Assembly: GCA_944342055.1 (NCBI GenBank)
Contig: CALVME010000010.1
Coordinates: 1 to 53,768 of the forward strand
Direction: 5' to 3'
Length of the DNA stretch: 53,768 bases
DNA from: an uncultured Clostridia bacterium
GTDB taxonomy: Bacteria; Bacillota; Clostridia; Christensenellales; Borkfalkiaceae
The notes below the pieces were generated by a model. It was not told the origin of the DNA. It did no database searches and saw only the letters and a list, made by a program, of their open reading frames with translations. Position numbers and translations under genes: made by a program. How positions within the stretch are numbered: position 1 is the stretch's first letter; each line of letters starts with the position of its first letter. Of this stretch, positions 40,344 to 48,441 are shown in pieces.

Positions 40344-42176
40344 ATGAAAAAGAAAGGTGTGATTGCACTTGTGCTTTGCGGCGCGATGTGCGCCTCTGTG
40401 GTCGGGTGCGGAGATACGGTTAAGACGGCGCCCGTTGACACAGACGAAGCGGAAGCCCGCAGGGCGGCGTTCCGGACGGAGGGCGACGCGGAAGAAAACG
40501 CCGCGTTTGAGGCGTTTGCCAAAGACTTGTTCGTGGAGGAAGTATCTGCCAATTCCCTCGATCTGCACTTTACGCTGCGCGATTACGAGGCGTACGGGAT
40601 CGAGCGTCCCGTTCCCGGTCTGCTCGGCGAAGGGGTAGACGAAGACTATTATGCCGACAAACTTGCCGAGCTTCTGACCTTCGATTGCGATGCGCTTTCG
40701 CGGGAAAACCAGATCGCGTATCTGACGCTGAAACAGGATTTTGAGGCAAGCGAGGCGGCGAATGATCTCACCTATACGGGAACGAACTTCAATCCTTCGA
40801 GCGGCTTGCATACCAACCTGATCACCGTCTTTACCGAGTACGAGTTTACCTGCGCCGAAGACATCGAGGATTATCTCGTGTATCTCAGCGAAGTGCCAGA
40901 AGTCTTCGATCTTCTGGTCGAAGACGAGAGGTCGCTCGTGGAGCAGGGCTACGGGCTTTCGGACGCCACGCTCGATTTTGTCATCGAACAGTGCGAGGAC
41001 GTCTACGGAAACGGGACGGATTCTCCCATTCTCTCCGTCAACAACGAGAAGATCGCCGAGCTCGGTCTTTCCGCGTCCGACACCGAGGACTATCAGAACA
41101 GAAACAAAGAGGCGATCGTCGGCACTTTTCTGCCCGCTTATCGCGATCTCATCGAGGAACTGAAGGCGTTCAAGGGCAAGGGGACCAACGATCTGGGACT
41201 GAGCAATTACGGAGAAGGCGGCAAGGATTATTACGCCTATTTGCTGAAATCGACGGTCGGCTATGCGGGTTCCGTCGACGACTTGTTCCAGGGTCTGCAA
41301 AACGAACTGACAGACATTTACAACGAACTTATTGATACGCTGTACGCTTCCGATGTGGCGTTTACGGCGTACGAAACGTGGATGAAGTGGTATTATGACG
41401 GCAAGGGACCTCTTCCGCAGCCTACCGATCCGATCGGGGTGCTGGATTACTTTGCTGAAGAGGTAGAGCAGTTGTTCCCGTCCATCGGCGAGACGACGTA
41501 CTCCGTCAAATATGTGCCGGAGGAGCTGCAATCTTCTTATGCGAACGTTCTGGCTTATTATCTGATCCCGCCCATTGACGATTATCTCCACGGGAGCATC
41601 ACCGTCAATCAAAATTCGGGAGGCACGCCTGCTCAGCTTCTGATGACGCTCGCGCACGAGGGGTATCCCGGACATCTTTATCAGAACGTGTACTTCGGAA
41701 ACAGCGATCCGTTGCCCATTCGTCAGCTTTATTCCTATAGCTGCTACACGGAGGGCTGGGCGGTGTACAGCGAGTGCGAGGCGCTCCGTCTGTATCCGTT
41801 CGGAGTTTACAGCAATTACGTCTATCGTTTTTCGAAGATGGACACCTATATAAACTATATTTTGTCCGTGCTGGTCGAGATCGGCGTCCATTATTACAGC
41901 TGGACGGCGGAAGACGTCGCTTCGTTCTTAACCCGCAACGGCATGGTGCCGGACACCGCGGAGGAGTTCACGCAGAGTATCGCCATGATGCCGGGCGTAT
42001 ATATTTCTTACGGCGTGGGCATCTATATGATGTCTTCGCTCAGAGATTATGCGGAGAGCGTGCTTGCCTCCGATTTTGACGAGGTAGAGTTCAATACCCT
42101 GATTTTGGACATCGGGCCTTGCAATTACGACGTCCTGAACGCGATGGTAAAAGAGTATTACGAAGCGGAGGCTTGA
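40344..42176 (+). CDS. DUF885 family lipoprotein, putative metallopeptidase-like
   Basis: The 610-residue protein has a signal peptide with lipobox (SVVGC, Cys22) and a DUF885 domain: LTFDCDALSRENQIAYLTLKQ near residue 110, GGTPAQLLMTLAHEGYPGHLYQ with the HExxxxH-like zinc motif around residue 440, and SYSCYTEGWAVYSE. Bacterial DUF885 proteins are presumed zinc peptidases. The lipobox places it outside the cell. It is set in an 83-base gap after queA, with its own start signal AAAGGGAG. Confidence 0.85.
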   Translation: MKKKGVIALVLCGAMCASVVGCGDTVKTAPVDTDEAEARRAAFRTEGDAEENAAFEAFAKDLFVEEVSANSLDLHFTLRDYEAYGIERPVPGLLGEGVDEDYYADKLAELLTFDCDALSRENQIAYLTLKQDFEASEAANDLTYTGTNFNPSSGLHTNLITVFTEYEFTCAEDIEDYLVYLSEVPEVFDLLVEDERSLVEQGYGLSDATLDFVIEQCEDVYGNGTDSPILSVNNEKIAELGLSASDTEDYQNRNKEAIVGTFLPAYRDLIEELKAFKGKGTNDLGLSNYGEGGKDYYAYLLKSTVGYAGSVDDLFQGLQNELTDIYNELIDTLYASDVAFTAYETWMKWYYDGKGPLPQPTDPIGVLDYFAEEVEQLFPSIGETTYSVKYVPEELQSSYANVLAYYLIPPIDDYLHGSITVNQNSGGTPAQLLMTLAHEGYPGHLYQNVYFGNSDPLPIRQLYSYSCYTEGWAVYSECEALRLYPFGVYSNYVYRFSKMDTYINYILSVLVEIGVHYYSWTAEDVASFLTRNGMVPDTAEEFTQSIAMMPGVYISYGVGIYMMSSLRDYAESVLASDFDEVEFNTLILDIGPCNYDVLNAMVKEYYEAEA

Positions 42177-43313
<1,137 letters not shown>

Positions 43314-43349
43314 AAAATTTTAGTTCTTGAAATTGCATACCTATTTTGC

Positions 43350-43378
43350 TTGCCAAAAGCGGAAAAAAACGGTAAAAT
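43350..43378 (+). promoter_or_regulatory. Promoter of yajC
   Basis: -35 TTGCCA (43350-43355), 17-base spacer, -10 TAAAAT (43373-43378). Confidence 0.75.
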
Positions 43379-43405
43379 AAAAACAAACATCGTAAGGAGA
43401 AGCAT

Positions 43406-43843
43406 ATGTTGCATATTTTATTGGAAGAGACGCCGTCGGGAAACAACTGGGCGCAGTACGTGCTGCTTGCAGTCCTGATCGTCGTGTTTGTGGTAGGTTT
43501 CTGGTGGAGCGGCAGAGCGAACAAGAAAAAGCGCGCCGAAGAAGAGGCAAAGCTCAACGCGGTCGGCCCCGGCAACAAGGTAAAGACGATCGGCGGCATC
43601 TGCGGCATCGTGGTCGCGATCGATCCCGAAGAGAAGACGTTTGTCCTCGAGACGGGCGACGAGGAGCACGGCAAGTGCTACATCAAGTTTGACCGTCAGG
43701 CGATCTATCAGACGGACGCACAGGTCGAGCCCGCGAAAAAGGAGCCCGCTGTGACCGAAGCTTCGGAGACCGAAGAAAAAGCGGAAGTCAAGGAAGCGCC
43801 CGCCGAGGAGAAAAAGGAAACGGCAGAGAAAGAAGAAAAATAA
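43406..43843 (+). CDS. yajC: Preprotein translocase accessory subunit YajC
   Basis: The 145-residue protein has one N-terminal membrane helix (YVLLAVLIVVFVVGFWW), then RANKKKRAEEEAKLNAVGPGNKVKTIGGICGIVVAID, the typical YajC soluble core. A long Glu/Lys/Ala-rich tail (residues 105-145) extends beyond the usual 90-110. YajC associates with SecDF, whose genes follow downstream. Confidence 0.93.
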   Translation: MLHILLEETPSGNNWAQYVLLAVLIVVFVVGFWWSGRANKKKRAEEEAKLNAVGPGNKVKTIGGICGIVVAIDPEEKTFVLETGDEEHGKCYIKFDRQAIYQTDAQVEPAKKEPAVTEASETEEKAEVKEAPAEEKKETAEKEEK

Positions 43844-43867
43844 GCGAGAAAGGCATAAGCAGACGAG

Positions 43868-43908
43868 CCTCCGCATAGGATAGACTATCCTGTTGCGGAG
43901 GTTTTTTT
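43868..43908 (+). terminator. Terminator whose 3' arm carries the next gene's ribosome site
   Basis: CCTCCGCA pairs with TTGCGGAGG, with an inner ATAGGATA/TATCCTG helix, followed by seven T residues (43902-43908) and directly by ATG 43909. GGAGG of the 3' arm is the only Shine-Dalgarno sequence for that ATG. Confidence 0.8.
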
Positions 43909-44286
43909 ATGCGGATGGGAGAAATCGGAAAAATTGCGGCGGAGATCGGCAAGTGCGTCGGGATCGCGCTCTTGTTTTCGCTGATCGCCGAACTTGTGTT
44001 TGCGCTCGTTATACAGCTCTGTTCCCTTTCCGAAAGCGTCGTCATGCCCGTCAATCAGGCGATCAAGGCGGTCGCGATCGTGCTCGGATGTCTGCTCGGA
44101 TTTTCGGCGGAAAAAGGGATCGTCAAGGGCGCTGCGGGGGGCGTGCTCGTCATCGCCGTGACCTGGCTCGCCTTCTCGTTTATCGCGGGAGGCGTGAGCG
44201 TGAGCAAACTTTTTCCGCTCGAACTTTTTTTCGGCGCGGTGGTCGGGGCGATCGCGGGCGTCATCGCCGTCAATGTGAAAAAATAA
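43909..44286 (+). CDS. TIGR04086 family membrane protein
   Basis: The 125-residue protein has four hydrophobic helices (VGIALLFSLIAELVFALVI, AIKAVAIVLGCLLGFSAE, VLVIAVTWLAFSFIAGG, and GAVVGAIAGVIAVNV). Its size and its place between yajC and the SCIFF peptide are those of TIGR04086, which in clostridia is linked to this locus. Function unknown. ATG 43909 follows the T-run of a terminator; ATG 43915 is a second possible start. Confidence 0.85.
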   Translation: MRMGEIGKIAAEIGKCVGIALLFSLIAELVFALVIQLCSLSESVVMPVNQAIKAVAIVLGCLLGFSAEKGIVKGAAGGVLVIAVTWLAFSFIAGGVSVSKLFPLELFFGAVVGAIAGVIAVNVKK

Positions 44287-44335
44287 GAGTTTTTCAAAAA
44301 ACGGCCGCCGAGGGCGATATTTCCGAAAAAATTGC

Positions 44336-44364
44336 TTGCTTTTTCAAGGGAAATCTTTTATAAT
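44336..44364 (+). promoter_or_regulatory. Promoter of the SCIFF peptide gene
   Basis: -35 TTGCTT (44336-44341), 17-base spacer, -10 TATAAT (44359-44364). Leader about 22 bases, with AGAGG before the start. Confidence 0.8.
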
Positions 44365-44391
44365 AGAAGAAAAAAGTAAGAGGTATTTCCT

Positions 44392-44547
44392 ATGATCAAG
44401 ACGATTGCAAAACCTGTTAAAAGATGTGTTACCGGTTGCGGCGAGTGCAGAAGTACCTGCCAGTCCGCCTGCAAGACGAGCTGCACGGTCGGCAACCAGA
44501 GCTGCGAAAGAGTGACCAGAGAAGAGAAAATCGAGAAGAGAAAGTAA
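44392..44547 (+). CDS. scfA: SCIFF ribosomally made peptide precursor
   Basis: A 51-residue Cys-rich peptide starting MIKTIAKPVKRCV. Cysteines fall at residues 12, 16, 19, 23, 27, 31 and 38, and the core CGECRSTCQSACKTSC followed by TVGNQSCE is the hallmark of the SCIFF family ('six cysteines in forty-five'), known from nearly all clostridia. The radical SAM maturase is the next gene. Known SCIFF maturases form a Cys-to-Thr thioether; several Thr residues are available here. The C terminus is unusually charged (TREEKIEKRK). The biological role of SCIFF is unresolved. Confidence 0.95.
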   Translation: MIKTIAKPVKRCVTGCGECRSTCQSACKTSCTVGNQSCERVTREEKIEKRK

Positions 44548-44559
44548 TCAAAGGGTAGG

Positions 44560-44590
44560 AAAGACCGCCGCGAAGCACGGCGGTCTTTTT
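44560..44590 (+). terminator. Attenuator-type terminator between SCIFF peptide and maturase
   Basis: AAAGACCGCCG pairs with CGGCGGTCTTT, loop CGAAGCA, then TT. Partial termination here would give much peptide mRNA and little maturase mRNA. Confidence 0.85.
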
Positions 44591-44600
44591 CAGGTTATTT

Positions 44601-45926
44601 ATGATCCATATATTTTCATATCGGGACAATCATTACATTTACGATACCGGCAGCGGCGCCCTGCACATGACGGACCGGGAGACTGCCGACTATCTTCGCT
44701 CCAAAGAGGGGGAAGAGGTCGATCTTTCCGCAATCTCTCCCGAAAAGATCCGAGAGATCGAGAGCGACGTCGAATCGCTCGTCAGAGAGGGGCTCCTCTA
44801 TCGGGAGGAAGTCACGACGTATCCCCCCAAGAGCACGGAGATCAAGGCGCTCTGTCTGCACATCTGCCACGATTGCAACCTGCGCTGCCGATACTGTTTT
44901 GCCGACGAGGGCGCCTATCATTCCGTACGCGAAAAGATGAGCGCGGAGACGGCGAAGGCCGCCATCGATTTCCTCATCGAAAACAGCGGGAACCGCAAGG
45001 TGCTCGAGGTCGATTTCTTCGGCGGCGAGCCGCTCATGAACCTGGATGTCATCAAGGAGACGGTCCGCTATGCGAAGGCGGAGGCGGCAAAGCGTGGCAA
45101 GCGTTTTCTGTTCACCACGACGACGAACGCGTTGCTCCTGGACGAGGAGACCATCCGCTTTTTCAACGAGGAGATGGAAAACGTCGTTCTGAGCTTAGAC
45201 GGCAGAAAGGAAGTGCACGACGCCGTCAGAAAGACGGTCAACGGCAAGGGAAGTTTCGACGCCGTCATCGGAAAGGTCAAGCAGTTCGTGCAGCTGCGCG
45301 GGGACAAGCATTTCTACGTCCGCGGCACGTTCACGGCGAAGAATCTCGACTTTGACAGAGACGTGCTCTTCCTCGCGGACAGCGGGTTCGATTCCATCTC
45401 CATGGAGCCCGTCGTCACGGATCTTTCCGATCTGCAGATCAGAGAGGAACACCTTCCCGCGATCAAAGAGGGATACGACAGGCTGTGCGACGCCTATCTC
45501 GAGCGCTACGCCGCGGGGAAGGGATTCAATTTCTTCCATTTCAACATCGATTTAGAGGGCGGTCCCTGCCTTTCGAAGCGCGTCAGCGCCTGCGGCGCGG
45601 GCAACGAATATTTCTCCGTCACGCCCAACGGCGACATCTATCCCTGCCATCAGTTTGCGGGCGATCCCGCCTTCCGCATGGGCAGCGTGTTCGAGAAAAA
45701 GATCGACGGATCGCTGCGCGCGCAGTTCCGCGATTCCTGTCTGTTCACCAGAAAGGGGTGTGAACATTGCTTTGCGAAGTTCATCTGCTCGGGCGGATGC
45801 AACGCGAACAATTATCACTACAACGGCGACATCAACGTGCCGTACGCGATGACCTGCGAAATGATGAAGAAGAGAATCGAGTGCGCCATGCACATTCTCG
45901 CACAAAAGAAACTCGCGAAAGAGTAA
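44601..45926 (+). CDS. scfB: SCIFF radical SAM maturase (SPASM/twitch domain)
   Basis: The 441-residue enzyme has an N-terminal peptide-recognition region (RiPP precursor binding, about residues 1-80) and the radical SAM cluster motif CNLRCRYC (Cys92, 96 and 99). It has the GGEP motif (EVDFFGGEPLMN) and a C-terminal SPASM domain with auxiliary cluster cysteines (CGAGNEYFSVTPNGDIYPC, then KGCEHCFAKFICSGGCN and MTCEMMKKRIEC). It crosslinks the SCIFF precursor with SAM-derived radicals. ATG 44601 lies 11 bases past the attenuator. Confidence 0.96.
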   Translation: MIHIFSYRDNHYIYDTGSGALHMTDRETADYLRSKEGEEVDLSAISPEKIREIESDVESLVREGLLYREEVTTYPPKSTEIKALCLHICHDCNLRCRYCFADEGAYHSVREKMSAETAKAAIDFLIENSGNRKVLEVDFFGGEPLMNLDVIKETVRYAKAEAAKRGKRFLFTTTTNALLLDEETIRFFNEEMENVVLSLDGRKEVHDAVRKTVNGKGSFDAVIGKVKQFVQLRGDKHFYVRGTFTAKNLDFDRDVLFLADSGFDSISMEPVVTDLSDLQIREEHLPAIKEGYDRLCDAYLERYAAGKGFNFFHFNIDLEGGPCLSKRVSACGAGNEYFSVTPNGDIYPCHQFAGDPAFRMGSVFEKKIDGSLRAQFRDSCLFTRKGCEHCFAKFICSGGCNANNYHYNGDINVPYAMTCEMMKKRIECAMHILAQKKLAKE

Positions 45927-45964
45927 AAAAACAAGATTTTCTTGGAAATGGTCGGCAAGAAAAC

Positions 45965-45993
45965 TTGACGGGAAATTGTTTTTTCTCTATAAT
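45965..45993 (+). promoter_or_regulatory. Promoter of secDF
   Basis: -35 TTGACG (45965-45970), 17-base spacer, -10 TATAAT (45988-45993). Confidence 0.88.
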
Positions 45994-46043
45994 AATGAGT
46001 GACTTGTTATCATTTGCAGTGTCGTAACAGACAGGAGGCGTTT

Positions 46044-47471
46044 ATGACAAAAAAGAAATCGACGCTGTGCCTGGTGCTCATCACCATAGCGCTGGCGATC
46101 GTTTGCGCAATGAGTTTCTTGTCCTTCCCGATTCCGGGGACGGTCAAGGATTTTCATTCCATATTAAGCAACATCAAGCTCGGTTCCGATCTCGGCGGCG
46201 GCTATTATACCGTCTATTATCCGGACGGCGTGCTTCCCGAGGACGAGTATCGCTCTCAGTATGAGACGCTCCCCGAAGAGGACAGGGAGGAGTTCGCGGA
46301 CAAGTACGAGTCGCACGGCAATCTGTATGTCGAAAAAGGTCTGATCACCGAGGAGTTTGAAGAGGATTTTGCCGAGGCGGTGGACGTCATTTCCTATCGC
46401 TTTGAAAAATTCGGCGTGGCGGGCTATTCCGTGTCCGTACAGGACGATTACGCCATCCGCGTGACGCTCCCCGATTCCGTGGAAAACGCGGACACCGTAT
46501 TCGATTCGTTTGCCTGCGCGGGAGAGTTCTCCCTCGGCGCAGAGGCAGGCGCGGCGGATATCGGTTCGGACCGTTACAACGAGCTGACCGACTATTTCAA
46601 GGGCGCAAAGGCGCTCACGCGCGATCATACGCCCTATGTGGAGGTTTCGCTGACCAAGACGGGCAGACAGAAGGTTTACACGCTGACGACCAACATCGTC
46701 GCGGATTCCTCCGTCGGCTCGGCGACCTTGTATTTCAACGTCGGCTCGACGGCGATCGTATCTCTGAGCATTTCCGAAGTCGTCGATTCGAACGCGATCT
46801 ATGTCAGCGGCTATGCTGACGTGGAGACGGCGAAGATCGTCGCCGTGCTCCTCGATTCCTGCATCGACGGCAAGAGCTTCGATCTCTCCGTTTCTTCGCT
46901 GAACAGCTATACGGCATCCCCCGTTTACGGCGAGTCTGCCGTCGCGTTCCTGCTCGCGGGCATCGGCTTGCTCGTGCTCGCCATGGCGATCTATTCGATC
47001 GTGCGCTATCGCGGCGTGGGCGCGGCGCATCTGTATGCGTTTTTCACCTATGCGTTTGCCATGATCATCTATCTTGCGGCGATGAACGGCGTGTTCATGA
47101 CGGCGTCCAGCCTGCTCGGCGTATTGTTCTCTGCGGCACTGCTCGTCGGTTCGAACTATGTCGTATTTGCGCGGGCAAAGGCGGAATTCGATCAGGGTAA
47201 GACGGTGGTCTCCTCCGTCAAGTCCGCCTACAAAAAGACGTTGTATCCCGCTCTGGAAGTGCACATTGCGCTGTTCGTGATCGGGCTTGCCGCGGCATTG
47301 ATCGGCGTCACGGAGCTCTCGCTCTTTGGCATCGTGTTCGCCTTCGGCGTATTCATGAGCGGTCTTTCCGTCCTCGTCCTGACGCGCTTTTACTGGCACA
47401 TCATGATGCAGCACGCGAAAAACGCCTTCAAATTCTGCAATTGGAAGAGGGAGGAGCTTGAAGATGAGTAA
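46044..47471 (+). CDS. secD: Protein translocase subunit SecD, divergent
   Basis: ATG 46044 follows AGGAGG. The 475-residue protein has one N-terminal helix, a large outer domain with KLGSDLGGGYYTVYYP in place of the usual LGLDLxGG motif, FEKFGVAGYSVSVQDDYAIRVTLP, and a C-terminal group of five helices. The helix that normally reads GxxVDANVLIFERI is SAALLVGSNYVVFARAK here, so the conserved proton-path Asp is Gly. The next conserved Asp (DaNlTT) is also not kept (PALEVHIALF). SecDF pulls secreted proteins across the membrane using the proton gradient; this copy may work differently. Confidence 0.85.
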   Translation: MTKKKSTLCLVLITIALAIVCAMSFLSFPIPGTVKDFHSILSNIKLGSDLGGGYYTVYYPDGVLPEDEYRSQYETLPEEDREEFADKYESHGNLYVEKGLITEEFEEDFAEAVDVISYRFEKFGVAGYSVSVQDDYAIRVTLPDSVENADTVFDSFACAGEFSLGAEAGAADIGSDRYNELTDYFKGAKALTRDHTPYVEVSLTKTGRQKVYTLTTNIVADSSVGSATLYFNVGSTAIVSLSISEVVDSNAIYVSGYADVETAKIVAVLLDSCIDGKSFDLSVSSLNSYTASPVYGESAVAFLLAGIGLLVLAMAIYSIVRYRGVGAAHLYAFFTYAFAMIIYLAAMNGVFMTASSLLGVLFSAALLVGSNYVVFARAKAEFDQGKTVVSSVKSAYKKTLYPALEVHIALFVIGLAAALIGVTELSLFGIVFAFGVFMSGLSVLVLTRFYWHIMMQHAKNAFKFCNWKREELEDE

Positions 47472-48378
47472 GACCATAAAAACAGCTCGCAGTTTCATCC
47501 TTTCCGTCGCTTTGACGATCGCGCTCGTCGCGGTCGGCGCCGTGATGTTTGCCCTTCTCGGGTTCAACGGTTCCGCTTCTGCCGTCAATACCGTGACGGT
47601 GCGCTACGACGCCTATATTTCTCTGAGCGAGACGCTCGAACAGGAAGTCGCTTCCTATTGCGAAGAGGCGTTCGGCGTTTCGAAGTCCACGGTGGCGGAG
47701 ACCTCCGACGGCGGCGAGATCACGCTGATCGTGAGCGCTCCCGACGCGGAAGAGGCGAGCGCAGTCGAGACATATCTGAACGAGAAATATCCCGAAGCGG
47801 AGTTCTTCGTTTCCCTGCATACCGCGCAGCCGTTGAGCGACACGACGTACGTCGCCCGCACTGTCATTGTCGGAGCGATCGCGCTCGTCGCCTGCTTTGT
47901 CTATACCGCGATCCGCTATCGCGTCTCTTTTGCGCTGACGCAGCTCGTCGGTTCTGCGGCTACCGCCGCGCTGACGCTCGCGCTCAACGTGATCTGCCGC
48001 ATTCCCGCCGGAGAGTTTCTCTCCGTCGTGACGATCGCAGGCATTCTTCTGTATGAGCTTCTCTCTTTCGTATTCTTCGAAGGGGCAAAGAAATCTTTCA
48101 AGGAGAAGACCGGTCTCTCTGCGACAGACGCCGTGGACGCCGCGCTCGCTTCCGTGAGTGGCGCGATGGGTTGCGTTTTGCTGCTCGGCGGCATTGCGCT
48201 CGCGGTGCTTTGCGCGTTTACCTGGTACGGCTTGTGGCTCGATCTGATATCCGCTTTGGTCGCAACGCTCGTATGTGCGTTTACGTCGCTCATGCTGACG
48301 CCCTCCGTGCTCGCGGTCTGCAAAAAGAAAACTGACGTACAGGATGCGAAGAAGGCGCATTTCGCCTATAAAGGCTGA
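47464..48378 (+). CDS. secF: Protein translocase subunit SecF, divergent
   Basis: ATG 47464 overlaps the secD end by 8 bases, with GGAGG upstream. The 304-residue protein has an N-terminal helix, a small outer domain (VRYDAYISLSETLEQEV) without the canonical FTGG motif, and five C-terminal helices beginning VARTVIVGAIALVACFVYTAIRYR, typical of SecF. The helix usually reading GYSINDTVVIFDR is AGILLYELLSFVFFEG, with Glu at the conserved Asp position. Pairing with secD is clear from order and overlap. Confidence 0.82.
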   Translation: MSKTIKTARSFILSVALTIALVAVGAVMFALLGFNGSASAVNTVTVRYDAYISLSETLEQEVASYCEEAFGVSKSTVAETSDGGEITLIVSAPDAEEASAVETYLNEKYPEAEFFVSLHTAQPLSDTTYVARTVIVGAIALVACFVYTAIRYRVSFALTQLVGSAATAALTLALNVICRIPAGEFLSVVTIAGILLYELLSFVFFEGAKKSFKEKTGLSATDAVDAALASVSGAMGCVLLLGGIALAVLCAFTWYGLWLDLISALVATLVCAFTSLMLTPSVLAVCKKKTDVQDAKKAHFAYKG

Positions 48379-48407
48379 GAGCGGGTATCCTGAAGAAGAA
48401 AAGACGA

Positions 48408-48434
48408 GAGGCGGGTATATCCTGCCTCTTTTTT
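48408..48434 (+). terminator. Terminator after secF, abutting recJ
   Basis: AGAGGCGGG pairs with CCTGCCTCT around TATAT (one G-T pair), then six T residues to 48434. The recJ start codon follows 7 bases later. Confidence 0.8.
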
Positions 48435-48441
48435 GAAAACG

